Both the position numbers and the translations under genes were made by a program. Shown here in pieces: positions 1 through 11,670 of a stretch of DNA of 64,000 nt (positions within the stretch are counted from its first letter, which is position 1; the number at the start of each line of letters is the position of its first letter). The DNA comes from Cryptomeria japonica (Eukaryota > Streptophyta > Pinopsida > Cupressales > Cupressaceae). The notes beneath the pieces were generated by a model. That model had not been told where the DNA came from and made no database searches. It saw nothing but the letters and a program-made list of their open reading frames with translations. The stretch is taken from NCBI RefSeq assembly GCF_030272615.1, contig NC_081407.1:263426574-263490573 (forward strand), written 5' to 3'.

Positions 1-382
1 AAGGGAGAAGCATTTTAGAGTATTGTTGTTATACTGGCATTAGCATAGAGCTTTTTCATAGCATCACTATCTACTCTTGCATAAGTATTTTCTTATCATA
101 TTCAACCATCTTGAATCTCCATATGGCATCCATGGCTAGTGCTAAAAGCTGAGAGCTACACTCGTTTGGGACTTGGAGAGGAGAGGAACAAGGGAGGAGC
201 AACTATGAGCATCTTGATTAGCTATTTCATTTTATGTTTATATGCTTTCTATTTCATGCTTAATATCTCTCTTGATATGCCTGTTTAGGATAATCTTTTG
301 TTGCTAACACTAACGTTTGTTTCTTGTGCTCTTGTGTGTGTTGCCATCAAACAGATTTTCTAATCCTTTTTGCAGAGCATCA
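1..382. other. Unidentified repeat end abutting the Z LTR
   Basis: This stretch has no counterpart in the other copy of the Z LTR; similarity between the two LTR copies starts only at about 384 (TTAGAATG, matching about 37067). It is therefore probably the end of another insertion that extends left of the window. It ends GCATCA at 382, so an LTR ending in CA is possible, with CTTAG as a candidate target duplication. No coding frame and no recognisable family. Confidence 0.4.
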
Positions 383-2561
383 CTTAGAATGACATTTGCT
401 TGGAATTTTACCATGGTGCTGTTGTACGTGGGAGGAAGGGAGGCCATTCAATTATTTGTGTTTTAATAAACTTCAAAGTTCCCTCTTACCTCACATGCTA
501 GGGAAATGTTTGGCTAGTACACCTACCATAATGCCATTGGAATTTTCTTTAAAACCTCCCCACTCTCCCACTATCCAATGGTTTCCACGCAGGGAAGACA
601 TTGGCTTCATGAGCCTGCCAATCTTTATTTGTTTCCTTTTGCATTTGCTTTAATTTCTTTGTAGCTTCAAACATGCCCACGCAGAGGAAAGGTTCACATT
701 CTGCACCAACCACATGCTATAGGCATGGAGGATGTTTATCATTTGCTAAGAAATGTTTCATATGCTACTCAACCATGTGGGGGACTTTTGACTATTGTTT
801 GTATTTAGCTGAAATCTTTTGCAACATCAAACAGGCCCACGCAGAGGGAGGGAATTATCTATGGCTGAAAGTTTCCTACAAGGTCTCCTCAACGTGAGGA
901 TTTTCCATTTGTTGAAGTTTGAAAACCCATTCAACTTCCTTCTACTACTCATGTGGGGGAGCTTTAGCATTTTCTGAAGGTTATAGGCTCTTAAGAACCA
1001 CATAGAAAGAGAAATTGGCATTACATCTGCCATAATGCCATTGGTTAAAAGTTTAATGAATACCCCTCCTTCATATTCAGCTACCTCTCCAATTCACTTA
1101 CCAATTGCTATGATTCAATTTCAAATGTGTCCCTTTACCACTCCATACTACGCACAGGGAAGACATCAAATTACCTGTTGCTGCATTGGCTGAAGTTTAA
1201 TGTTGAAGTTTAATGCCTCCCCTTCTCAAGAAAGGAATAACACAACTATTCACTTTACAAACCATTCATCATCATATCTTTATCTTTTCATTGTCCCATT
1301 GGTGAATTGCAGTCGAGCTGGTATGTATACGCATATATTGCTAGGAGAAAAAAATAACATTTCACCATTAAAATTAATGCACGAGTATGAGCCAGGTCAG
1401 ACCCCAAATTGGGTCCGACTAAAAAAAAAATTATTTTCATGCAAATGACCTTCAAAATGCCTCATGAACCTTAAACATACCTCTGAAATTGATCGGCACC
1501 ATTTTCGGATCACCAAACTGAGTTTTGCAACTTTCAGGCACTTATGCCACATTTTCCCATTTAATCACGAAGACATAATTTTCAAACCAGTCAAAACACC
1601 TTTCTGGACCTCACCATCTGATAGGCATGTACTCTGATATACAAGTATGAACTCTACTTAGGGGTTTTTCAAGACAAATCCTAAGTGAAGAGATATTAAT
1701 GGTCAAAGATGACCAACTGGCTTTGTCAGCACTGCGGACCTGATGAAGTCAATGCGTAGGCAACCCATGATGCCTATCTTAAAAATATCAAACAATCTCC
1801 GTAGACCTTCAAATCTCAGACATAGGTACCTTGAAATACATATCAAATCTTTGAATGCTTAGTTTGACCAAAAGGATGACTGGGTGCAAATGGTGCACTC
1901 ATGAAAATAGCCACTTTAACTGATGTAGCAATGAAAGTACGGATCACTGAAAAAGATGGCCTAAGAAACCCTTTTGAAAACCAATTAAATGGATAGCTTG
2001 AAAATGGAAACATAGCTTCTCATTTATAACAAAAATATCCCAGAACAAACATTTTGTCATGACACTTACTGAGGCAACTTTTACACTTATGCAAAACAGG
2101 GCTCCGACGAGTTGCTGAAACATGGACTTATCAAACCACACAAACTGCAAACGGATTGAGCTTGCTAAACTGAGCAAATGGATTCATAAAGACTTTAAAT
2201 TTGACATGCTGACTCACATTTATGCATATAATTCAATTCACTTTTAAATTCTTCATGACAATCAACAAGGCAAAAGATATAGGAGCTCAACACCTAAAAT
2301 GCACTTTCAGCTCACCCCTTAAAATGGGTACTTGATAAACTAATCCAAACTATAATCTAAAAGTTTCAGAACACTTCATTAGCTGAATGAAAGGTGTAAG
2401 ACACATTTCCCAAGCCTTACCCTTTGAAAATCAACTGGCTCCATTCTACCCCCTTTCTAACTAGGCCATTCAAATTGACTCATTTTATGATCATTTGGAA
2501 ATGCAGAGCAAAATTTTGAAATGGGCCTCTAAACTTGACTCAAATTTAAGAAGTCCCAATA
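383..2561 (-). repeat. Element Z 3' LTR, partial
   Basis: Aligns base for base, with scattered transitions, to 37067-37951 and then 43565-44893, jumping over element D exactly at TCATC. The part of the LTR equivalent to 21080-37066 would lie left of position 383 and is not in the window. It contains no gene. CATGTG or CACATG occurs at 492, 711, 774 and 950 where the other copy has the G-box CACGTG. Confidence 0.8.
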
Positions 2562-2869
2562 GTGGCTCTGATTGGGGATGGTTGATTGCAAGATCAACAC
2601 AAGAATCTAGAATCTATGGTAGAATAGACCACCCAAAAATAGAATACATCTCTTCCCTTCTCAAAAGCAAGGGGCTTCCTTATTCTACCCAAGAACTAGG
2701 GCACTTTATTGAAAACCACAAAACTAAAACAAAGCAACTATACAAAATATACAAACATACGGACAATTGAATATAAACTGCTCCACTTTCTTCATCATTT
2801 ACCTTTGTCAAAAATCTGATTCTCGTCACTTGATATCATGATCCAAACAAAGGCATCTCATAATAACAA
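2562..2869 (-). other. Element Z 3' untranslated region
   Basis: This is the stretch between the stop codon of the Z reading frame and the start of the 3' LTR. It holds no gene. The LTR-proximal sequence (minus strand CCCCAATCAGAGCCAC) is a poor polypurine tract, so either the tract is decayed or this family uses an atypical primer. Confidence 0.5.
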
Positions 2870-4109
2870 CTAAGAATAATCCTTATAATCAACCTCTTTC
2901 ATCTCATTACTACAACATCTGGTGTACATACCTTTTGCTTGATTTTGAACTTTGTAGTCACACACTATTTCAACAAAGGTAAAATCATGAGACAAATCAC
3001 AATAGAGGCCTTCCCACAAGCTGTCATACATTTCACTATCCCAATCAATTCTATCATTTGCAAGGGCATCATCATGCTGAATTTCAAAAATAAAGCATTC
3101 ATTCTCAACATTGTAATTCTCATTAGCACTCATTTTGTTATCATTTAAATTCATAGAATGGGGGACATTACTAACCGAATGATACAAACAAGGAACATAA
3201 ATATTTTGGTTCAGATGTGATACTTCACTATGTTGATCACACTCTATACTCTCCTTGTTCATCAAACTCAATACATCAGCATTCTTAATATCCCAATCAC
3301 GGAAAAGAATGCATACCTATGGCTGAAGAAAATCCTCAGCTAAGTCTTTCTCATTCAGACTTACATCCACTTGAAAAACTTCCATTTGTGGTATGAAGTA
3401 ATCATCACACAACCCATGCTTCTTACCTTCATCATGAAGTAAATTTTTACAATACATGCTACTCTTGTTCAAAACTACATCAGAATTACAAACTTGTTCA
3501 ACACAAGGGGAAACTTCAGCATTTTCCATAATGAAATCAGCACCATGAACATTTATATCAAAAGCAAAGAACTCCATATCTGGGTTGAGCATAGTATCAA
3601 CATTCACATCCTCTTCATGGTATTTCAAAATTTGGAAACATTCAAATATGGGTTCATTTAAATCTGAAAATAAAACATTATCTGCACTTTCACATATGTT
3701 TTTATCTTCAAAAATACTTTTGTTTTCGAATTCATTACTAAAGTTTATAACTTGGTCTCCTCTTATATCATCTTCACAAGATGAATAATAAGAATTATCA
3801 TAACCATCATCACCTGCATGACTGGCATTCATTTGTCGATCATAAAAAAGTGAATAACTCATGCCAAGTTCCCTCTCATTCTACAAATGATATTCATTGT
3901 TCATTTGTATACCTTCAAGGTATTGAAAATCAAACTCATTATCCTCATAATCAGCAACACCACTCCATTCTGAAACACATTCATCACTGGGTATACTTGC
4001 ATTGAACACACCATCAACATCATCCACAATTTCATTTTCAATTTTATCAAACTTAATCAAATCTTGATTTACATCATATTGCACATCCTCACTTACATAA
4101 TTAGCAACA
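2870..4109 (-). pseudogene. gag: Element Z gag-like gene, C-terminal acidic half
   Basis: Continues the frame that starts at 12739; joining across element A at its CAACA duplication keeps the frame (codons ...SPNV then ANYVSEDV...). The half covers about 410 codons and is strongly acidic, rich in Asp, Glu, Asn and Ser, with no zinc knuckle, no protease DSG motif and no polymerase motif. Two in-frame TAG codons interrupt it, at 3881-3883 and 3317-3319, both at places where CAG would fit; there is no frameshift. The product of the tail is unknown. A structural or host-interacting extension of a Gag protein is inference only. No homologue is recognised. Confidence 0.7.
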
Positions 4110-5228
4110 TGATGAATACTAAGAGGGGGGGACGAATTAGTATGCCAAAAATCATTGTACTTAAACACTTTACTAGACTACCAGTAAATCGGTAAAACAG
4201 TATAGCAGACAAACCGGTTAGCACACATGCAAACCAAATAGCAAATAATGCATTCACCCACAGAAGCACAAACACCATAACACAAGAGATTTTGACATGG
4301 AAACCCAAATGGGAAAAACCATGGTGAGATGGAACTCACAAGTAACTATCTGCTAAATAGGAACTAGATTGGTTAAGGTTTGACCAATTAAGGTCATACA
4401 ATGTTCTTTACTAGAACAAATCCTATTAGGAATCTCAATCTCTGTTAGGAGATAAGTCTGGTTAAGGACTACCTTGCTAGAGGATTTTAGATCCACAGAT
4501 GTGAACCACCTTGTTAGAGGATTTACAAAAGGCTTTTAGGCCTACCCAGTTAAGGGATTCAAACTTGTCAAAGATGTGAGTAATCAACAAGTGAGTGATC
4601 TAGCAAATAGCATAGATTGCTTGGTTAGATCCTTGATAGCTCGTTCCTAATGCATTCCAGCATTACTTCAGTCTTCAACACATTCACACTCTCTCTAACT
4701 CATCAACCACCTTAAACCTTGGCAACAACTTTAAAACCCTAGACATGATGTCCTTATAAGGAATCTGATTTCATGTCGGTCCAATAGGATTACATTACAA
4801 TTTCCTAAGTTCAATGCATCTAGACATATTCTGTAACATGACACAAAAAACATCATTAAGTGTAGGCACCATCAAACAATCGGTGGATGATAACTCATCA
4901 CAAAATGTCAGTTAGTTACTCATCATAGAGTATTACCGGTTCATACAAAATACCAGTTGTCAGTTTGACAAAAATGAAGACTGGGAAATATGTGTTTTGT
5001 CGCTTTGAACATTCGTACCACTTGAGATCCTCGAACCGCTTGGGGTCAACATACCACTTCAGACTGGTAAACACATTTTGGAAAACACCGATAGTCTAAA
5101 GACTATAATGCATCATACCGGTTGGGAACAATTGTCAGTTGAGCATAACTCATTAATATAAAAGTGGTCTCAATGCAAGTGTGTGTCCATCAATGACAAT
5201 CACAACATAATCATCAAAAATGCCAACA
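4110..5228 (-). repeat. Element A 3' LTR
   Basis: 1119 bp, TGTTGGCA at its minus-strand start and ATTCATCA at its end. Pairs with 10565-11670. Contains repeated CCGGTT-type motifs and the stretch TGGAAACCCAAATGGGAAAA shared with the element B LTRs. Confidence 0.9.
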
Positions 5229-5798
5229 ATCTCCCCCTTTGGCATTGATGGCAACACTTAGGAAAATTTTGACATCTAAATGTTTTAGAACAAAAAATAT
5301 GCCATAATCAAAATTACTCCCCCTAAGCATATACACTATCCCTTTTGCTGAAAATATAATGTATACTACTTCTTAATAGAAATAACATGAAAGTATACAT
5401 CAAAATATTCAAAATTTATACTTCTCCCCCTTTGCCAACAATGACAACAAAATATTACAGACCAACCCCTATTTCATTAGTATTAAGAGAATAAGAGTTT
5501 ATGACAATAAAGAATAAAACTTTTCAAAAACTGATTTAAAGTCCTGCAAAAATTGTTTCATAGATAAGGACCAGGACTCAAGTAGGGAGGTAGCCACTTC
5601 TTTCTCTGTCTACATCTGGGAGACCTGTTCTTCCATGGCATCTATTGTGCTCATATCTTGAGTCACCGTTAAGGCATCCATATTGAGATAACATTTCTGA
5701 AATATTTGTAGGCATGGGAGTAGAACCAGTTGTAGTTCTTGCAAATCTCAAGTCTGGTTGCTGATTTCCAACTCTATTTTGGTAGACTGGATATGAAA
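5229..5798 (-). promoter_or_regulatory. Element A 3' noncoding region with duplicated polypurine tracts
   Basis: The main polypurine tract lies at 5229-5242 on the minus strand, directly beside the 3' LTR. A second copy (AAAGGGGGAGAAG) is at about 5423-5435, followed by sequence resembling the LTR start (TTGTTGGC), and a weaker CTTAGGGGGAG copy is near 5320. Multiple upstream tracts of this kind are described for Sireviruses. No gene is visible. Confidence 0.65.
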
Positions 5799-8793
5799 CT
5801 AGTGAACGGTTTGCCCATAAGTTGTAAAAGAGTCATATAGTGGCTTGAAGGTGCTCATGTATAACTGCAAGTGAGATTGTAGCTTTTTCTTTTGTATAAG
5901 TACATCATCACAGAAGAGACGGGGTTGGCAAATCTTACTCAGTAGTAGATTCCCCTCATCTAGAGCATTCCTTATGTCTTTTTGAGCTTTTTGTAGATCG
6001 GACTGGAGCTCATTTAGCTTCTTCACCAGGGAAATGTTGAGAGCCTTTTGATGTTCTTTCTTGGCATTTGCCTCTGCTACCTCTTCTAGGCTCTACACCT
6101 GATCATCCACTACAATGCATAGGAGCTTCAATTGTGCCAATGATGAATCAGTATTGGGAAGGTTTGTGCCAAGCAACAAACCGGTAAGAGTGTCCACCAT
6201 AGCTTGGATCACATCTTGCTCCTTCTTCCTCCTTATCACTTCAAGAAATTCTTGAGCAGCCTTAATGCTCTGTACCAGCTCCATTTCATTTGCAAACTAG
6301 AGGTCAATATGACTGGTGAGGTCAATCGGTTTGGCTTGACTACCAGTTGCCTTTGGAGTCTCCATCTGAGTGCTTTTTGCCGCTTCTTCTTTCTCTTCTT
6401 CCTTCTTTTTCTTCTCCACTTCTTTTCTCTTCTCCTCTTCTTTATCCTCCTCTACTTTCTTCTTCTCTGCTTCCTTTCTCTTCTCCTCTCCCTTATCCTC
6501 CTCTTCTTTCTTCTTCTCCACTTCCTTTCTCTTCTCCTCTTCCTTATCCTCCTCTACTTTCTTCTTCTCTACTTTCTTTCTCTTCTCCTCTTCTTTATCC
6601 TCCTCTACTTTCTTCTTCTCCTCTTCTTTATCCTCTTTTCTCTTTTCCTCCTTTTTCCTTTTCTTCTCATCCTCTTTTCTCTTTTCCTCCTCTTTCCTTT
6701 TCTCCGCATCTTCTTCCTTTTTCTTCTCCTCCGATTGCTTCTTTGCTTCCTCCTTTTTGTCCTCTGCTTCCTTTTTCTTTTGCTACCTATTTTGCCTACT
6801 TCTCCTATCTTGTTTCTTTTGATGGTGCATCTTGAGTAACATTTTCACCATCTAAGGCATCTACATCAATTGGGTCCATTTAATTTGTGAGCGGTTCTTC
6901 TTCACTTTCATACACCTCATCCAGTTTGCCAATTTCTGGTTCTCGCTCAGCTTTTCTATTGGCTTCAGCCACTTGATGCATCTTAAGGGCTTCTTGAGAA
7001 TGAGTATGTGTATCCTTGATCACTTCTTGACCCTTTCCTTCTAGTAATAGGAGTCTTCTTCTTCTCATGAAGAAGAGACCTTTGTATTTATTCATAACTT
7101 CGAAAAGTTCTGAATTTGATACATTAGGAAAGTGTTGAGAAAATATTTTCTCCCTCATTTCCTATTCCTTTTCTATGGCAATGCGCCATTTATTGTCTAA
7201 AGAATCATACAAAGAATCCGGTGTCTCAGATGTAATTTTTGAAGGCAACCGGTCATTAACACATAAATACCTAATGATTTTCTGTTCAACTGCTTCCTTT
7301 TCATCATCATTGAAATCATCAAAATAATAAATCAAATCATTCAGCACTTTTCTCCTAATATTATTTATAGTTCTTTGACAATGTGTCAAAGGTTTGTAAG
7401 AAGAAATGTCAATATTTATCGATGCAGATGATGTCGATTCATTCTTTGTCTTTTTCTTTGTTTGCCTAGTCTTCTTCTTAGGTGATTCTTCTGACATAGT
7501 TTCTTCTGAGTCAAGTGTATTGCTTTTTGTCTTCTGCTTCCTCTCAAAGACTTTTGCAGGTGCCACTTTTGGTTTCTTCTTAACTGGTGACCGCTTGGTC
7601 ACTTTGGGATTGGTTGTAGTAACCGATGTTGATGTTGAAGGAACTACCTTTCCTTTCTTTTCAAGGGGTTCTACAACTGGTGCAACCCTTTCCAAATAGG
7701 TGTTGGTTCTCTTTGCCTTAGAATCAAGGGGTGAGGCAATTAGGGTAGAAGCATACCCATCCAGCATATCATACATTACCTCATAGCCCATAGGCTCTAC
7801 TTCTTCTTGCCTAGGCTCAACAACCTCCATTAAACATTCATCCACTTTGATGATAAAGCAGATGTCCTCTTCATATTTCTTGACAATGTCACTGGATATC
7901 CTCATCCTTAGGCTCATCTTGCTTCTAAACTCATCAAAGTACTTGTTTAGAACTTCAGGGTAACTGGTTCTAACTACTTGCAGGCTCTCTTTGATCTGCT
8001 TGGTAACCGGTTGGTCGACAGACCACTAAATATCTCCAACTCCTGGGAAATAGCCTTGGAAGTAGAAGAATAACCCTACCAGTAGTTGTCCAAACTTGAA
8101 TCTCAGTGCATTATCCTGTTTGATTGACTTAAGATTCAACATAAGTTGTCTTTGCATACAAGTGCACAGATCAAGTGATGCATCCTCCTTGATCATCCTG
8201 TAAGCGGCATTTACTGCTGCAGCAGAGACAAAATTAATTCTGCTAGTAGAGAATGTCTAGTAACCTATCACCATGTAGGCATACTTGACCAGATAATCCT
8301 TGATTGAGTTGATGGTCATGCCACGTGAGTTGCTCATTGAATTGGTGAGCTTGGACATTTCAATCTTGTTGACCTTCCTTAAGGTTGGCACTTCCCCTAT
8401 ATTGCAGAAATTGGTGATGACCTGAATAGCTTTTGGTGTGATATCATGTGTTCTCTCAGGATACATCTTCTCACCATGAACTCTACTCAGAATGATTTGA
8501 ATGTGGTCATCTGTGAAATCCTCTAGGAAGTAAACCACATTGTGAAGCTTCTTCTTCTCCAAGATGCTATACTCTGGTTTGATCATTTTATCCTTCCCGC
8601 GGAATAGACCTAGCTGAGAATGGATTGCTAGAGACCCTAGGTCTTCAATTTTACAATCTATATAATCAGAAATCCCTTCTTCTACTATAACACCAGCCGG
8701 TACTTGAGACAAGGCATTATATTTCGACTTTCATTGTATGAAGTCCATAGAATCAACAGTTGCACTAGAACTATCATGAGATGCGGAAGTCAT
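5799..8793 (-). pseudogene. Element A second reading frame, large protein of unknown function
   Basis: The frame starts at an ATG at 8793 (MTSASHDSSS), 80 bases upstream of the next in-frame ATG at 8712, and runs for roughly 970 codons. The N-terminal third is globular-looking (a region with ITPKAIQVITNFCNIGEVPT and a hydrophobic LRFKFGQLLVGLFFYF). The middle is basic with nuclear-localisation-like KKK clusters (PVKKKPKVAPAK, SPKKKTRQTKKKTK). The last third is a Lys/Glu coiled coil made of 17-residue repeats. It is broken by a TGA near 8735, TAG at 8257 and near 8005, and one frameshift between about 6880 and 6530. It sits where pol would be expected. I do not recognise the family; weak resemblance to the putative plant transposon protein domain, or to env-like genes of some Sireviruses, is inference. 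Confidence 0.55.
6420..6640 (-). repeat. 51-bp tandem repeat encoding a Lys/Glu coiled coil
   Basis: The motif TTTCTCTTCTCC recurs at 6424, 6475, 6526 and 6577, exactly 51 bases apart, so each unit is 17 codons and preserves the frame on the minus strand (KRKEVEKKKVEEDKEEE-type units). Beyond 6600 the units become irregular. It belongs to the second gene of element A. Confidence 0.85.
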
Positions 8794-9236
8794 GATAAAA
8801 TAGAAAACTTAAGAAATACCTTTTAGAAATCAAGAATTTAGGGCTTGCAAATTCCACTTCGCCTCACACTTCGTCGGTTATTGAATCATCGCTTTGAGTT
8901 CTTCTCTTGACCATTTGATATTTTCTTTTGAATCTTCTTCAGGGTTTCAGAATTTCTTTGAATCACAACACAAATCACTTTTTCTTCGCTCTACACTTGA
9001 AAAACTTCTTTGCTTGAAAAATAATAGTGAGAAATGATTTGAAAATTCCTTGTAAACATATTCCTCACCAACCGTAATAAATGCTCCACCATTAGGGCAT
9101 AAACCCTAATTTTCCTGTTACCATTTCTGGTCTTCTACCAAATGACAGGTATCACATAATGGTTAAGGTCTTTTACTCGTATAAACTGGGGGTTTGAAAC
9201 ATTTCACCATTTTCTCCCCCTAAGCTTTTCTAATGC
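8794..9236 (-). other. Element A intergenic region
   Basis: Noncoding stretch between the gag stop and the second gene. Directly after the gag stop, at about 9211-9226, is a purine run TTAGGGGGAGAAAA on the minus strand that resembles the 3' polypurine tract. Nothing else is recognised. Confidence 0.5.
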
Positions 9237-10514
9237 TTAGTTTGTCGGTTCCATTATTTCCACACTAGGTGCAGAAACTGGTTTTTCTTGCAACATTGTT
9301 GGTTTCTTCTTCCAGGTTTTGCTCATATCCACTTGAACAATATCAAAATCAATCTTTCCTTCCAGAGTGATCACTATATCATCCGATATACTCTTTCTAC
9401 TTCTACAGAATCTTGCTAAATGACCTGGTTTGTTGCAATGATAGCAAACCATTCCAGGTGCTCTCCAAGGTCCATTATTCATGTTTCCACTCTTCCTTCT
9501 ACATGTTGCAGTTGTGTGACCATGACCATGACAAATCAGATAGTTTAATCTCCATCCAGTTGCCGCTTGATAGCCACCACTTCCTGACTGATGGTTAAAG
9601 GCATTAAACCTATTGTGATTCTGGTTCACAAAAGGTTCCAGACCAACTCCTTGAGTCCTCTGAGGATATCTTCCAGTGTTGTTCATAACAGACCTGCATT
9701 CAGATGCTTTATGCCCAAACTTTTTACATGCATAACAATTACCATTGAACTTGTTGGATCTAGGTACATTGTTTATAAAGTAAGGAAAATTATTATAGGC
9801 TTTGCTCCTACATACATTGGTAGTATGTCCTTCTTTAAGACAGTTAAAGCAAATAGGTTTGAATTTTTTCTTACCTTTATCCTTTGATGCTGGTTGTTTC
9901 TTTGATGGTCTAGCATTTGTACCAGAGGTTTCACCTTCCTCATGACTAGAATAACCAAGTCCATCAGTATTCTTGACAGGTTTGGCAGATTCAAACTTTT
10001 GCTCTAGCTTAACAATACTCTTGTTGAACTTAGCAAGTCTTTCCTTTGACTCAGAGAGTTCTTTGGAAATAGCAGCATTTGTTTCCATCAAGTTTGCATT
10101 CTTGGAGATGGCCATGTTCAGTTCTCCTTGCATGTCTTCCTTTTCCACTTTTCTCACATGGAGTTGAGCAGTTAGGGCACTAATCTCTTGCTTCAACTTG
10201 GAGATTTCATGATCTTTGTCTTTTACCAGATCTTCAACTTTCCTCTGATTCTCAAGCTCTTGACACATTCGAATAGTCAGTCCTTCCAATTCTTTTCTTA
10301 GGTTGGAATTGGATTCATTCGGATTTTCTACTTCTTGAATCAGGGCTTCCATGTCCGCTTCATCAGAGGAACTATTTTTAGATAACTCCATCAATTTTTC
10401 ATCATGTTCTCTCATTTTTGCTTGAGAGGCCTTATATTTTACCATAAGATCATCATAGGCTTACTCAGACTGAGTGAGCCGATGAGTAAGTTCCCTCATA
10501 GTATATTCCCCCAT
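9237..10514 (-). pseudogene. gag: Element A gag-like protein: coiled coil plus zinc knuckles
   Basis: The frame opens at ATG 10514, only about 37 bases downstream of the primer binding site, and runs 425 codons with one early in-frame TAA near 10463 (a CAA would fit). Residues 1 to about 190 are heptad-rich, with many Glu, Lys and Leu, predicted coiled coil. Then a basic linker and a series of CCHC knuckles: CFNCLKEGHTTNVC, CYACKKFGHKASEC, a degenerate one lacking its first Cys (YLICHGHGHTTATC), and CYHCNKPGHLARFC. The usual copia capsid domain is absent. Known role of such knuckles is RNA binding in the particle. The protein may co-assemble with the Gag of a full-length relative. Confidence 0.75.
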
Positions 10515-10550
10515 ATCTCTTTCCAAGTGGTTAGACTTATAGAAAGGTTG

Positions 10551-10562
10551 GCTCTGATACCA
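10551..10562 (-). promoter_or_regulatory. Element A primer binding site
   Basis: Minus strand TGGTATCAGAGC, complementary to the 3' end of initiator methionine tRNA, two bases from the 5' LTR end. Confidence 0.9.
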
Positions 10563-10564
10563 AT

Positions 10565-11670
10565 TGATGAATACTAAGAGGGGGGCGATGAATTAGTATG
10601 CCAAAAATCATTGTACTTAAACACTTTACTAGACTACCAGTAAACCGATAAAACAGTTTAGCAGACAAACCGGTTAGCACACATGCAAACCAGATAGAAA
10701 ATAATGCATTCACCCACAAAAGCACAAACACCATAACACAAGAGATTTTGATGTAGAAACCCAAATGGGAAAAACCACGGTGAGATGGAACTCATAAGTA
10801 ACTATCTACAGAATAGGAACCAGACCGGTTAAGGTCATACAATATTCTTTACCAGAATAGATCTTGTTAGGAATCTCAATCTCTGTTAGGAGATAATTCC
10901 AGTTAAGGACTACCTTGCTAGAGGATTTTAGATCCATAGATGTGAACCACCTTGTTAGAGGATTTACAAAAGGCTTTTGGGCCTACTCGGTTAAGGGCTT
11001 TAGACTTGTCAAAGATGTGCATAATCAACAAGTGAGTGATCTAGCAAATATCATAGATTGCTTGGTTAGATCCTTGATAGCTCGTTCCTAATGCATTCTA
11101 GCATTACTTTAGTCTTTAGCACATTCACACTCTCTCTAACTCATCAACCACCTTAAACCCTGGCAACAACTTTAAAACCCTAGACATGATGTCCTTATAA
11201 GGAATCTGATTTCATGTCGGTCCAATAGGATTACATTATAATTTCCTCGGTTCAATGCATCTAGACATATTCTGTAACATGACACAAAAAGCACCATTAA
11301 AGTATCGACACCTTCAAACAATCGGTGGATGGTAACTCATCACAAAATGTCGGTTGGTAACTCATCACAGAGTATTACCAGTTCATACAAAATACTGGTT
11401 GCCGGTTTGACAAAAATGAAGATTGGGAAATATGTGTTCTGTCACTTTGAACCTTCATACTACTTGAGATCCTCAAACCGCTTGGGGTCAACATACCGCT
11501 TCAGACCAGTAAACACATTCTACAAAACATCGATAGTCTAAAGACTATAATGCATCATACCGGTTGGGAATAATTATCAGTTGAGCATAACTCATACATA
11601 TAAAAGTGATCTCAATGCAAGTGTGTGTCCATCAATGACAATAACAACATAATCATCAAAAATGCCAACA
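10565..11670 (-). repeat. Element A 5' LTR
   Basis: 1106 bp, pairs with 4110-5228 and differs by a few per cent by eye, mostly transitions and small indels. It provides the promoter for the gag frame that follows. Confidence 0.9.

Larger units (their letters stand above)
4110..11670 (-). mobile_element. Element A: pol-less Sirevirus-like LTR retrotransposon
   Basis: Complete element with two LTRs (4110-5228 and 10565-11670), flanked by CAACA at 4105-4109 and 11671-11675. A primer binding site complementary to initiator Met tRNA sits at 10551-10562 and a polypurine tract (AAAGGGGGAGA, minus strand) next to the 3' LTR. The internal region is 5.3 kb and has two genes, a coiled-coil/zinc-knuckle gag and a long second frame, but no protease, integrase, reverse transcriptase or RNase H. 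LTR ends, primer site and polypurine tract match elements B and F, so it belongs with Sirevirus-type copia elements but cannot move alone. Confidence 0.85.

Noticed and set aside
2495-2770. Plus-strand open frame across the Z LTR edge
   Set aside because: Crosses the LTR boundary, no domain, not preserved in the other LTR copy.
6204-6839. Plus-strand open frame rich in Leu, Phe and Ser (211 codons), looking like a membrane protein
   Set aside because: It is the antisense of the Lys/Glu repeat of the element A second gene; the composition follows from the polypyrimidine complement.
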